A DNA stretch of 64,000 bases from Formosa sp. Hel1_31_208 (GCF_900104785.1 NZ_LT629733.1:404501-468500), one strand, 5' to 3'. Positions 44,401 to 52,439 are shown, counted from the first letter of the stretch. Made by a program: numbers and translations. The notes: generated by a model from the letters alone, not told the origin.

Positions 44401-46898
44401 CAATCTGCACGTACCCAAACTTCATAATCAGTCTCAAAACTTAAACCTGTTATACTCGCTGAAGGTGTCCCTACTGTTGTTCCTGCTCCTGTTGGCTCTC
44501 CTGTTCCTGCCGGAACTACAACATATTCCCATGAGGTCTCCCCACTGTTAGCATCCCAAGCAATATCAGCTGTCGTTCCTGTTATATTGGTCACTGTAAT
44601 TCCACTTGGTGGTATACAGAAGTTTCCACAAGACTCTACACGGATAAAGTCAATAGACATATCTCCTTCAAATCCTGTTCCTGCTCCACCATAACTAAAC
44701 TCTAAATAGATAACCTGACCTAAATAAGCATCTATGTTGATCCCTACAGGAACCCAAGCTTCTGCATCTGAAGTCTGTAAATCGCCTATCCATGTGAATA
44801 CATTTGTAAACGGTCCTGCTACATCATTGGATATCCCAACATTCAAAGTTCCCATATCGTCTCCAAAAGCATGGAAGAAAAAGGATAGCTCTGCACCATC
44901 TAAAGCTGTTGTTAAATCAATCGCTGGACTTATAGCCGAAGCAATTGTTGATGAATTCCCGGAAGCCTCATACTCTAAGTGTGTCCCTGCACCGCCATCA
45001 AAAGCGTTTGCTGGACCTGTACCAAATGAGTTCGCTCCTGCTGCTGTTATATCCCAATTACCATCACTACCATCAAATCCCGTACCTGTCCATCCTGCTG
45101 GTGGATCCTGATCAAAATTCTCTGTGAAAATAAATGACGATGAGCCTGAAGCACACGTCACTCCCACTGGTGGTGGTGGTGGGGTATTTAAGGTCGTAAA
45201 GTTTATAGGACCTATCCAGCTACTTAATCCATCTACACCACAATCTGCACGTACCCATACCTCATAGGCTGTACTTGGTGTTAATGGTGTCGCTGTATAT
45301 GGATTGTTGGTTGTGGCTAGACCTGCTCCTGTTGGAACACCTGTGCCTTGTGGTTGTACTGCAACTTCCCATGAAGCCTCTGCGCCTCCTGGTGTCCAGC
45401 CTATATCTGCCGATGTATCCGTAACATTAGCCAATGTTAATCCTGTTGGCTCCTGACATGACGGAATAGCTCGTACTCTAAAATTGTCTACAAATATCTC
45501 GTTATCCTCTGGATCATCAACTGTACCCTCTGAACCTAAAATACCAAACTGTACAATCTGTCCTGAATAAGCCGTTAAATCAAAAACAACCTGTGTCCCT
45601 GTTGCCGGTACTGTACTGGTATTATCAAAGGTTACTAAACTTGTCCATGTCCCTCCGTTATCTGTGCTTATTAATAATTGTACCGTATCATCTGAACCTA
45701 AGGTTCCTGCATTGTCGCTACTACCAAACTGCATGATCCCAAAATCAAAGTCGACCTGAAATGGTCCACCTGTTAAATCAAATTGTGGTGATAAAATCCA
45801 ATCACTCTTTGCTGCCAACCATAAATTTATAGAGTAAGCTCCTTCAAAACCGTTATTTAAAAATCCGTCCTGATTCCAATCTCCTGCACCTAATCCTTGA
45901 GGACCTGTCGTGGCATCTCCATCACTAGCCTCATCCCAACAGTTTGGAATTATCGTTGTAAAACTCTCTAAGTAATCTGGTGTAAATACATCACATGCTG
46001 ATAAAAAGTTTACTGCTCCTACCCAGTTACTAAAGCCATTAGCTCCGCAATCTGCGCGTACATAAACCTCATAATCTGTTACTGCCGCTAAGCCTGTTGC
46101 TGTATATGGATTGTTAGTCGTCGAGACACCTGGACCTGTCGGAACTCCCGTCCCTAATGGCTGTACTACAACTTCCCAATTCGTCTCTGATCCTGCTGCG
46201 GTCCAACTAATATCTGCCGTAGTTGATGTAATACCACTAATTGTTATACCTGTTGGCTCCGGACATGTAACATCAAATATCGAAACGGTATCAAAAGCTA
46301 CCCCTTCATCTTGTACAGAACCATCTGAACCAAAGGCTACTCTTAAAATAACATTTGACTCGCCTGCTAATCCTGTCAATGCATGACGAGCTACAACCCA
46401 TCCACCAGATCCTGAACCAGCACGTCCTGTCCAACCTTCCTGTTGTCCTCCTGGATTACCTGCTATAGTATTGTCGGTATACCAGTTGTTTGGATCGCCA
46501 AATGCACCGACATTTTGCCAACTAGCTCCAGAATCTATCGAGGATTGTAAAACCATCCCATCCCAACTAAACTCTGAATTCCACCATACACTCAGCTCTA
46601 TTGATGGTGCTGCTAAACTCGTTAAATCAAATACAGGACTTACTACAAAAGAATCATCATTGTTATTATAGTTCCCTGTTAAATTCGTTACCCAGGCATT
46701 TGACCCTGAATCCGCACTGTTAATTACACCAGCGGCCGGAGCGCCTAAAGCCCAAGTGCCACCATTTGTGTTGTCGGCTAACCAGCCACCATCGCCTGAT
46801 TCAAAATCTTCTAAATATGGATAGGAAGTGATTTGTGCATCAGCACACCAAATTGAAAAAGCAAAAAGGAATGATAACGAGAGAATAATTTTTTTCAT
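41484..46898 (-). CDS. Giant T9SS type B-sorted surface protein (copy 2)
   Basis: A 1,804-residue exported protein, paralogue of 33105-38453. The signal peptide (MKKIILSLSFLFAFSIWCADAQ) differs from copy 1, but from ITSYPYLEDFESGDGGW on the mature N-terminal 985 or so residues are the same: anchor-J/MAM-like domains, three FN3 domains and a CUB-like domain. After that it diverges. Its C-terminal half has a different Cys-rich module (about 1,150-1,330) instead of the choice-of-anchor L domain, more Ig-like repeats, and a related type B sorting domain (IPQGISPNGDGFNDTFDLSS). First gene of a minus-strand cluster with PorP/SprF and PorE-like genes. It is probably a surface adhesin or sugar/protein binder; no catalytic motif is seen. 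Confidence 0.9.
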   Translation of the reverse strand: MKKIILSLSFLFAFSIWCADAQITSYPYLEDFESGDGGWLADNTNGGTWALGAPAAGVINSADSGSNAWVTNLTGNYNNNDDSFVVSPVFDLTSLAAPSIELSVWWNSEFSWDGMVLQSSIDSGASWQNVGAFGDPNNWYTDNTIAGNPGGQQEGWTGRAGSGSGGWVVARHALTGLAGESNVILRVAFGSDGSVQDEGVAFDTVSIFDVTCPEPTGITISGITSTTADISWTAAGSETNWEVVVQPLGTGVPTGPGVSTTNNPYTATGLAAVTDYEVYVRADCGANGFSNWVGAVNFLSACDVFTPDYLESFTTIIPNCWDEASDGDATTGPQGLGAGDWNQDGFLNNGFEGAYSINLWLAAKSDWILSPQFDLTGGPFQVDFDFGIMQFGSSDNAGTLGSDDTVQLLISTDNGGTWTSLVTFDNTSTVPATGTQVVFDLTAYSGQIVQFGILGSEGTVDDPEDNEIFVDNFRVRAIPSCQEPTGLTLANVTDTSADIGWTPGGAEASWEVAVQPQGTGVPTGAGLATTNNPYTATPLTPSTAYEVWVRADCGVDGLSSWIGPINFTTLNTPPPPPVGVTCASGSSSFIFTENFDQDPPAGWTGTGFDGSDGNWDITAAGANSFGTGPANAFDGGAGTHLEYEASGNSSTIASAISPAIDLTTALDGAELSFFFHAFGDDMGTLNVGISNDVAGPFTNVFTWIGDLQTSDAEAWVPVGINIDAYLGQVIYLEFSYGGAGTGFEGDMSIDFIRVESCGNFCIPPSGITVTNITGTTADIAWDANSGETSWEYVVVPAGTGEPTGAGTTVGTPSASITGLSFETDYEVWVRADCGSQFSIWAGPVNFTTTIQTNFDVDCAVGPVMGSVCYGNNDSEVFTYTSSDGSPLNLTFNAGEIEGAPFDFLVVFDSDGVTELYNDEGNNGDISGLTFQSTGDTISFQIQSDGSVSCASGSFCCSDGIDYTVACATCINPDATYQVVDDCANGDQFLVDVNVTSLGDATSLTISNNIDATTVPVTTPGTYQIGPFPFLVDVIVTVSNDQDVNCVINSSAIQLLACPPANDNPCNATVAVVNDDETCDLTTSGTLIEATPSGVPDGSCAGNPDDDVWFEFTALSEVQLISLVNIQGGGFNTDHALYEGTCDGLIELECTDGTASVTPSLTVGNTYFIRVFSGGNNSETTTFDLCIKEAPTNIICENAENFCAEVGGSLTTSNIIGIPDPTDIACLFSAPNPTWNIIQIGDPGLIEIQIDQVDENGNGLDVDFVLWGPFASLDDACGNLDLGCPNPGGDCPNNTGNPNFYPFGNIVDCSYSAAPTENLTIDNAISGEIYVLLVTNFSDDAGTISISQTNTGGPNDGDITAEIEVDLGPDQNFCGFPDFELSADSPFADTYEWYENGFIIPGETGPTLTVSASNTYTVIAFDEQCDAQAQDTVTLNFGDEPIANAVNDIITCDDISADEIEDFDLEIQTAGILGAQASTDFNVTYHLSLADAQADTGALTSPYTNISNPQTIFARIEDASAEFCFATTSFDLIISGPTPDAASVPIEECDDDSDGIALFDLAAHDVNVLDGQNAVDFTVTYYETESDAETGSNAIDTSALYSSGSQTIYTRVESNIAFDCFSTTPFDLVVKPIPSVTFTTDFDYEVCPNATVPIEITATANNFDVSEVTITWYQDGGVIAGENGLTLPVLEAGLYEIEVTFNDTTQCSSITAQDIIELESCVIPQGISPNGDGFNDTFDLSSYDVTKLEIFNRNGTLVYSKTNYTNEWYGQSNDGDELPVGTYFYTMEYENGKRRSAWVYIQRLN
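43885..46840 (-). repeat. Identical 2,956-base block, copy 2 (partner 35446-38401)
   Basis: Direct-repeat partner of the block inside the other giant gene, with the same orientation and frame. Flanks on both sides differ: the signal-peptide codons beyond 46840 and the diverged middle region before 43885. The two blocks enclose the OmpA-like and PorP/SprF genes. Confidence 0.93.
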
Positions 46899-47120
46899 GT
46901 GAATGAATGCTATTAAATTATTTTAATTAATTGATAGTTAGTGTCTTAAGTTTATTCCGAAGGGCAAAAGGGAATAATTTCGACCTTAAAAAGTCTTTAC
47001 CTTGCGACTCCTATAAGTAACCGAAGATAAAAAAAATGATAGTTAACAAACCGTTAACATTGTTATAATAGATGAACCGCAATTATAATCGACAAAAAGA
47101 AAAAAGACCTTGTATACTTA
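46899..47120. other. Intergenic spacer upstream of giant copy 2
   Basis: 222 bases between the giant gene start and the stop of the second EEP gene. It holds a weak 7-base stem (46952-46958 with 46971-46977) but no clear terminator or TAnnTTTG element was found on the minus strand. Presumably the promoter of the T9SS cluster lies here. Confidence 0.4.
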
Positions 47121-48083
47121 TTATTCAGTTATGTCAAGTTGAAGATAAACAGGAAAGTGATCACTATAGCCGCCTTTGTATTTCTTTCCAACGAAGGTCC
47201 TAAACGGTTGGCCCTTAAATTTACCTTTATATTGGGTTAAGAATTTCTCGTCATAAATATTAGCATCATCAAACTTTAGACTGTTATTTTTAGTTTCAAA
47301 AAAATTAGTAGTAAAAAGTATCTGATCGAACAAGTTCCACTGGAAGTTGTGGTTAAGTGTTCCTCTTGTATATGACAGCAAGGTTTCCATAGGATTGTAT
47401 AGCTGTCCTTGTTGGGTCAAGAATTTAATACTGTCATTACTAGGGTTATCATTAAAGTCTCCCATGACCAATATTTTAGCTCCCAGATCCTCTTGTTTTA
47501 TTTGATCTATAATATCGATAACCTTATGTGCTGCTTTCAAACGTTTGTGACGAGATTCCTGTTCGCCTTCGCGTCTAGATGGCCAATGATTGACAATACA
47601 ATATACTTTTTCAGAATGCAGAATCCCAGATACAAGCAAAATATCTCTGGTATAATCTTGATCTCCTATCTCATCTTCTAAATAAATTGAAAACGTTTTG
47701 GAACTTTCTAATTTAAAGACTGTTTTATCATAGATTAAAGCAACGTCTATACCTCTTTCATCTTGTGAATTGTAATGTACAAAATCATAGTCATAAGGTT
47801 TTAGGTCATTACTTTCAATTAAATCTCTGAGGACGTTCTTGTTTTCAACCTCAGCTAATCCAACAATTGCCGGAGGTTTTTGAGTCACATCGAATCCTAT
47901 TTTTGAAATTACTTGACCTAGTTTGTAGATTTTTTGATCATACCGCTTTTTAGTCCAACGTTTTTGAGCTCTCGGCAAAAAATCATCATCATATTTTGTA
48001 ACATCATTATAAATATCGAATAAGTTTTCGAGATTATAAAAAGCAATAGTGTATATCGTAGTTTTTAAGTCTTGAGAATCCAC
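47121..48083 (-). CDS. Endonuclease/exonuclease/phosphatase-family protein without signal peptide
   Basis: A 320-residue paralogue of the EEP protein at 26983-28050. It shares IAFYNLENLFDI, VGLAEVENKNV (metal-binding Glu), IVNHWPSRREGEQESRHKR, MGDFNDNPSNDS and YSDHFPVY (catalytic His). It starts with GTG (48081-48083) and has no signal peptide, so it is probably cytoplasmic. A minus-strand -7 box TAAATTTG (48088-48095) ends only 4 bases before the start, suggesting a leaderless transcript. Divergent from hflX. Substrate unknown: nucleic acid or another phosphodiester. Confidence 0.87.
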   Translation of the reverse strand: MDSQDLKTTIYTIAFYNLENLFDIYNDVTKYDDDFLPRAQKRWTKKRYDQKIYKLGQVISKIGFDVTQKPPAIVGLAEVENKNVLRDLIESNDLKPYDYDFVHYNSQDERGIDVALIYDKTVFKLESSKTFSIYLEDEIGDQDYTRDILLVSGILHSEKVYCIVNHWPSRREGEQESRHKRLKAAHKVIDIIDQIKQEDLGAKILVMGDFNDNPSNDSIKFLTQQGQLYNPMETLLSYTRGTLNHNFQWNLFDQILFTTNFFETKNNSLKFDDANIYDEKFLTQYKGKFKGQPFRTFVGKKYKGGYSDHFPVYLQLDITE

Positions 48084-48087
48084 AACA

Positions 48088-48095
48088 CAAATTTA
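48088..48095 (-). promoter_or_regulatory. -7 promoter element (TAAATTTG), minus strand
   Basis: Reads TAAATTTG on the minus strand, 4 bases before the GTG start of the EEP gene. A transcript starting about 7 bases past the box would begin at or inside the start codon. Confidence 0.5.
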
Positions 48096-48130
48096 AGTTT
48101 TAAAATGCAATAGGCGAACATTCAATTATG

Positions 48131-48138
48131 TAACTTTG
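48131..48138 (+). promoter_or_regulatory. -7 promoter element (TAACTTTG)
   Basis: TAACTTTG fits TAnnTTTG and ends 16 bases before the hflX ATG at 48155. Confidence 0.6.
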
Positions 48139-48154
48139 TTGAATATTCAAATAT

Positions 48155-49366
48155 ATGATTGAAAAAAAAAATATAGCGCTTGAAAAAACAGTACTAATTG
48201 GTGTTATTACTAGAGATCAAAATGAAGAACAGTCTAAAGAGTATTTAGATGAATTGGAGTTTTTAACCTACACCGCTGGTGGTGAAGTCTTAAAGCGCTT
48301 TACTCAGAAAATGGATATGCCTAACCCCAAAACCTTTATTGGTTCAGGGAAAATGGAAGAAGTACAACAGTATATTGAGTCGAATAATGTTGGGACAGCG
48401 ATCTTTGACGATGAATTGTCTGCAGCTCAAGAACGAAATATTAGTAAAATACTAAATGTTAAGGTTTTAGATCGCACAAACTTAATCTTAGATATCTTTG
48501 CTCAGCGTGCACAGACTAGTTATGCTCGCACTCAGGTTGAATTAGCACAATGTGAATACTTATTACCTCGATTAAAAGGGATGTGGACTCACCTCGAGCG
48601 CCAAAAAGGTGGTATTGGTATGCGTGGACCAGGTGAAACTGAAATAGAAACGGATAGACGTATCGTTAGAGACAAAATCGCATTGCTAAAAGCCAAAATA
48701 AAAACTATTGATAAACAAATGGCGGTTCAACGTGGTAATCGTGGTAAGATGGTTCGCGTCGCTTTAGTAGGTTATACCAATGTAGGTAAATCTACACTAA
48801 TGAATGTGGTTAGTAAAAGTGAGGTATTTGCCGAAAATAAACTGTTTGCCACCTTGGATACAACGGTGAGAAAAGTAGTGATTCAAAACTTACCATTCTT
48901 ATTGACAGATACTGTTGGATTTATAAGAAAGCTTCCTACTCAGTTAGTAGATTCGTTCAAAAGTACTTTAGACGAGGTTCGTGAGGCTGATTTATTGCTT
49001 CATGTTGTGGATATTTCCCATGTTAATTTTGAAGAACACATTGAATCTGTAAACAAAATACTTGGTGAAATTGGCTGCTCAAATAAGCCCACCATTATGG
49101 TGTTTAATAAAATAGATGCTTATAGTCCTGAGCCTTATGATGATGATGACCTTATAACAGAAAGAACGTCATTACATTATTCTCTTGAAGAGTGGAAAAA
49201 CACATGGATGAATCGTGTGGGGAATAATGCCTTATTCATTTCTGCTTTAAATAAAAAGAATTTAGATGTCTTTAAAAAGCGGGTGTATGATGAAGTGAGA
49301 GAGATTCATGTGACACGCTTTCCTTATAATCACTTCTTATATCCAGATTATTCGGAGGAAGAATAA
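48155..49366 (+). CDS. hflX: GTPase HflX
   Basis: A 403-residue ribosome-associated GTPase. N-terminal HflX domain with FIGSGKMEEV and the DRTNLILDIFAQRA motif, the glycine-rich GIGMRGPGETEIETDRR linker, and a GTPase domain with Walker A G206YTNVGKST214, DTVGFIRKLP (switch II) and NKID. HflX splits stalled or heat-stressed 70S ribosomes. Full length and intact. It is a single-gene unit with a -7 box upstream and a bidirectional terminator downstream. Confidence 0.96.
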   Translation: MIEKKNIALEKTVLIGVITRDQNEEQSKEYLDELEFLTYTAGGEVLKRFTQKMDMPNPKTFIGSGKMEEVQQYIESNNVGTAIFDDELSAAQERNISKILNVKVLDRTNLILDIFAQRAQTSYARTQVELAQCEYLLPRLKGMWTHLERQKGGIGMRGPGETEIETDRRIVRDKIALLKAKIKTIDKQMAVQRGNRGKMVRVALVGYTNVGKSTLMNVVSKSEVFAENKLFATLDTTVRKVVIQNLPFLLTDTVGFIRKLPTQLVDSFKSTLDEVREADLLLHVVDISHVNFEEHIESVNKILGEIGCSNKPTIMVFNKIDAYSPEPYDDDDLITERTSLHYSLEEWKNTWMNRVGNNALFISALNKKNLDVFKKRVYDEVREIHVTRFPYNHFLYPDYSEEE

Positions 49367-49382
49367 AAAACTCTTGCTAAAT

Positions 49383-49417
49383 AAAAAAGCATCCCGATAA
49401 TTTCGGGATGCTTTTTT
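49383..49417. terminator. Bidirectional rho-independent terminator
   Basis: A 15-base perfect stem (49383-49397 with 49403-49417, core GCATCCCGA) and a 5-base loop, with A and T tracts, between convergent hflX and the DUF3078 gene. Confidence 0.95.
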
Positions 49418-49439
49418 ATTTATATCAAACGAGTCCGTT

Positions 49440-50387
49440 TTAGAATTTGTAAGTCAATCCTAAAGTATAGTATGTTTGTAATTCATTATCTACATTATCA
49501 AATGTTGGTTCAGTTTGAGCTGGAACTGCTGTTGCATCATAATTACCTAAAGCGAAATTAAGTGCTTCTTGCTTATTGCTTCTTAATCCGAAGTCAAAAC
49601 CAACACCAATCATTTTCCACAGTGTATAGCTAAATGAGTTGGTCCAGGTTACGTTAGATAAATCTCCACTCTTATAGCTTTGAAACATCGATAAATTGGA
49701 CTTAAAATTCACGGCTCCAATTTGTCTTGTATAATCGGCAACAATCTTAGCACCTAAAGAGGACTCAAATACATTGTCATTATCTGCGAATACAAAGTTA
49801 TAGTTCAATGGATGAATAACCACGATTAAATTTTCAATCGGTGTCCAAGTTGCACCAATACCTACATCTAAATATCCAGGGTTATTAAAATTATTCAAAA
49901 CAGTAGTTCTGTATTCCAATAGTGCAGAAGCAGCTAATTTAGACGTAATGTTTCTTCCGTATAAAGATGAAATATTAAACACATCTGTTGTTGGTTCAAA
50001 CTTATCACTATCGAATTCAGTGTCTTTGTTATCTAATTTTGTCCAGTTTAAGTTCGTTGTTAATGCGTTTCTCCAAAAGAAATTCTCTTCAATTAAATTC
50101 GCATATCCATTTACTGTAAATCCAATATTTCCCGAGGAGTTATTAGGAGCACCTTGAGCATACCAGTTACTAAAGTTCGATAAACTTCCTCCAATAACAC
50201 CGAAAGCACCAACTCTCCAACCTGGGAGTGCATCTATTTGTGCTTGTAGCGCATCAGCCTCTGATTGAGCTGCGTCAGCAACAGCTTGTTTTTCGGCTTT
50301 TTGTGCTTTTAATTCCTCTTTCGTTTGAGAAAAACCAAATGAAATTGAAAGCATTACCGCCACGGTTAAAAGTAATTTTTTAGTCAT
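49440..50387 (-). CDS. DUF3078 domain-containing outer-membrane protein
   Basis: A 315-residue protein with a signal peptide (cleavage near FSQ/TKEE), an Ala/Lys/Glu-rich coiled-coil stretch (about 22-50) and a DUF3078 beta-barrel-like body (LSNFSNWYAQGAPNNSSGNI, then FFWRNALTTNLNW, ending LGLTYKF). The aromatic C-terminus fits an outer-membrane barrel. Function unknown. Gene order next to the DUF2480/SUF genes is common in this phylum (recollection). A minus-strand -7 box lies at 50417. Confidence 0.88.
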   Translation of the reverse strand: MTKKLLLTVAVMLSISFGFSQTKEELKAQKAEKQAVADAAQSEADALQAQIDALPGWRVGAFGVIGGSLSNFSNWYAQGAPNNSSGNIGFTVNGYANLIEENFFWRNALTTNLNWTKLDNKDTEFDSDKFEPTTDVFNISSLYGRNITSKLAASALLEYRTTVLNNFNNPGYLDVGIGATWTPIENLIVVIHPLNYNFVFADNDNVFESSLGAKIVADYTRQIGAVNFKSNLSMFQSYKSGDLSNVTWTNSFSYTLWKMIGVGFDFGLRSNKQEALNFALGNYDATAVPAQTEPTFDNVDNELQTYYTLGLTYKF

Positions 50388-50416
50388 AATATTAATTTTT
50401 ATAATTCTTAAATATG

Positions 50417-50424
50417 CAAATATA
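50417..50424 (-). promoter_or_regulatory. -7 promoter element (TATATTTG), minus strand
   Basis: TATATTTG on the minus strand, about 30 bases before the DUF3078 ATG. Confidence 0.5.
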
Positions 50425-50532
50425 ATTGATTAGTGATTTGAACACCAAGAATTTGCATCAAAATGAAATTTTGGTATTTTATTCTAACAATAAGACACCT
50501 AAAAACATTTTAAGTCACATTACACCGAGAAT

Positions 50533-51039
50533 TTATTTTCTTTTAAAAAGTGGCACGGCAGAACAAGCTTCTCCGTACATAATTGATTTGGCCACTGATT
50601 TTAATTTCGCAGAGAGCATTAAATAGGCATTTGTAGGCACTGGTTTATTTGCACATCCTTTTATAATAAGAGGTTTATCTTGATATGGCGAAACATCTAA
50701 ATTTGTTATAATGTCCTGATAAATTGACGACTCAAGCGCTTCTAAATCTCCAATACAAACTTTACGTGCATAAGGCTGTAATTCGAGTGTCATTAACATA
50801 AATGCCCAAGCAGGAATAATTGCATCCGTAGAACAAGTGAGTACTACAAATTGATCTTGATGTTGCTTCCAATCATAATCTTTGACTTGCTGTCTAAACT
50901 CTTTTTCTTTAAGCACGAAACCTTCATACAGCCAATCTTTAATATCAAAAACAAAACGCAAACCTGCTGGATAGTAGTCTTCGAGATCAACGACCATCAA
51001 CTTACTTAAAGCAACTCGATTTATAATATCTTCAGCCAT
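50533..51039 (-). CDS. DUF2480 family protein of the SUF locus
   Basis: A 168-residue soluble protein with the DUF2480 pattern: INRVALSKLMVVDLEDYYP at the start, FVVLTCSTDAIIPAWAFMLM in the middle, and IKGCANKPVPTNAYLMLSAK near the end. Bacteroidetes-specific, nearly always in SUF loci after a DUF59 gene, as here (1 base gap). The two conserved Cys (in TCSTD and KGCANKP) could bind metal or sulfur. Its biochemical role is unknown. Last gene of the sufE part. Confidence 0.9.
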   Translation of the reverse strand: MAEDIINRVALSKLMVVDLEDYYPAGLRFVFDIKDWLYEGFVLKEKEFRQQVKDYDWKQHQDQFVVLTCSTDAIIPAWAFMLMTLELQPYARKVCIGDLEALESSIYQDIITNLDVSPYQDKPLIIKGCANKPVPTNAYLMLSAKLKSVAKSIMYGEACSAVPLFKRK

Positions 51040-51040
51040 A

Positions 51041-51367
51041 TTATAACATTCCTAATTCTAATTTTGCTTCTTCACTCATTAAGTCCTGACTCCATGGTGG
51101 ATCAAATGTGATTTCCACTTCAGCGGACTTAACATCATTTAAAGATTTTACTTTTTCTTCGACCTCTAATGGCAATGTCTCTGCTACCGGACAGTTTGGA
51201 GTGGTTAATGTCATTAAGATTTTGACATCGTAATCTTCATTCACAAAAACATCATAGATAAGTCCTAATTCATAAATATCTACAGGAATTTCGGGGTCGA
51301 AAATAGTCTTGAGTACTCTTACTATTTTTTCTCCTAATAAGTTTGTATCTAATGTTGCTTCACTCAT
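51041..51367 (-). CDS. DUF59 / SUF-associated iron-sulfur assembly protein
   Basis: A 108-residue DUF59-type protein. IFDPEIPVDIYELGLIYDV near the start and MTLTTPNCPVAETLP (conserved Cys) in the middle are the family hallmarks; ITFDPPWSQDLMSEEAKLELG ends it in the SUF-associated form. Such proteins help deliver iron-sulfur clusters to targets. It lies 6 bases after sufE and 1 before DUF2480, so it is in one transcript. Confidence 0.92.
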   Translation of the reverse strand: MSEATLDTNLLGEKIVRVLKTIFDPEIPVDIYELGLIYDVFVNEDYDVKILMTLTTPNCPVAETLPLEVEEKVKSLNDVKSAEVEITFDPPWSQDLMSEEAKLELGML

Positions 51368-51373
51368 ATGTAG

Positions 51374-51796
51374 CTAATTTATTTGGGTTTGGTATGCGAG
51401 CGCATACATTTTGATTTGTTTAATCATACTTACCAATCCGTTTGCACGAGTAGGAGATAAATGTTCTTTTAATCCTATTTGGTCAATAAAATCGGTATTA
51501 CTTTCAATAATATCTTTTGGGTGTTGATTAGAAAAGGAACGAATTAATATAGCAATAATTCCTTTTGTAATAATGGCATCACTATCTGCAGTAAACACCA
51601 CTTTATCATCTTGCATTTCTGCGTGTACCCAAACTTTACTTTGACATCCTTTGATAATATTCTCATCAGTTTTGAACTGTTCGTCAATTAGCGGTAGGGT
51701 CTTACCTAAATCTATCATATATTGATAGCGCTCTTCCCAATCTTCAAACATTGAAAATTCATCTATAATCTCTTCTTGTATTTCTGCAATGGTCAT
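51374..51796 (-). CDS. sufE: SufE sulfur-transfer protein
   Basis: A 140-residue SufE. The sulfur-accepting Cys51 is in IIKGCQSKVW, with the ITKGIIAILI motif later. SufE takes persulfide from the desulfurase SufS, coded at 53685-54923, and passes it to SufB. First gene of sufE-DUF59-DUF2480, with a -7 box at 51844. It is split from sufS by the M43 protease gene and a small exported-protein gene. Confidence 0.95.
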   Translation of the reverse strand: MTIAEIQEEIIDEFSMFEDWEERYQYMIDLGKTLPLIDEQFKTDENIIKGCQSKVWVHAEMQDDKVVFTADSDAIITKGIIAILIRSFSNQHPKDIIESNTDFIDQIGLKEHLSPTRANGLVSMIKQIKMYALAYQTQIN

Positions 51797-51843
51797 CTTA
51801 ACAATAAATTTTTCAGCTAAAAAAGCTTTGAAAATAATACCTG

Positions 51844-51851
51844 CAAAGATA
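51844..51851 (-). promoter_or_regulatory. -7 promoter element (TATCTTTG), minus strand
   Basis: TATCTTTG on the minus strand, about 48 bases before the sufE ATG and just past the stop of the previous gene, so sufE may have its own promoter. Confidence 0.5.
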
Positions 51852-51859
51852 CAATATCT

Positions 51860-52339
51860 CTATTGTTTCTCCATCATGGATTTAATAGATAGTATTTTAT
51901 TTACAATATCGTGTATTGGTTTTGGAGGTTTTCCATGATCAAAAAGGTCGGTTTTATAAATCTCGTCCCCTTTTGCTATTTCAAGATAGGCCATAGCAGC
52001 GGCATCATATTGAAATGAAGTTGATAGAGGCTTTAAGTCTGCTATTGATTTCTCATCCGTTTCATTAAGTAATTTATAGAACGCTTCTTTTTCTTCCTGC
52101 GGCATTTGATAAGTATTCCAAAGTTTAAGCATATTATCACTAGTATAGCTAATGGAATCCCCTTCAATTTTAATTTTCAGAAAAAAGCCTCTTGTAATCG
52201 CTTGATACGTAACTGTTGTGCTATCTTGAATTGTTCTTTCGGCCATTTCGGTAGTTACATTAGTTGTCATTTGTGCTTTTTTTTGATCACACTCCTTAGC
52301 TGAAATCAGCATTATGAAAAGGCTAATTATAAATTTCAT
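51860..52339 (-). CDS. Small exported protein of unknown function near sufE
   Basis: About 159 residues from the second Met (52339), chosen because MKFIISLFIMLISAKEC is signal-like; the frame opens seven codons earlier. A Cys follows the hydrophobic part (SAKEC), but this is not a classical lipobox. The body has an RGFFLKIKIEGDSISY strand pattern and a helical LPQEEKEAFYKLL-like stretch. I do not recognise the family. It lies between the M43 gene and sufE on the same strand. Confidence 0.65.
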   Translation of the reverse strand: MKFIISLFIMLISAKECDQKKAQMTTNVTTEMAERTIQDSTTVTYQAITRGFFLKIKIEGDSISYTSDNMLKLWNTYQMPQEEKEAFYKLLNETDEKSIADLKPLSTSFQYDAAAMAYLEIAKGDEIYKTDLFDHGKPPKPIHDIVNKILSIKSMMEKQ

Positions 52340-52410
52340 TATTAATAAATTTAAGTTCAATAGTAATATTACAAAAAAGAAGCCAAAGTCATGCTAATCC
52401 TAAATGTAAT

Positions 52411-52439
52411 AAAAAAGGATGTCAAAACTGACATCCTTT
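52411..52439 (-). terminator. Rho-independent terminator after the M43 protease gene
   Basis: An 11-base stem (AAAGGATGTCA 52414-52424 with 52429-52439), a 4-base loop and a T-run on the minus strand. Confidence 0.9.

Noticed and set aside
35446..46840. Repeat as a transposon or IS element
   Set aside because: No transposase and no terminal inverted repeats, and the block is in frame inside two coding regions.
46952..46977. Possible terminator upstream of giant copy 2
   Set aside because: The stem is only 7 bases with a 12-base loop and no T-run.
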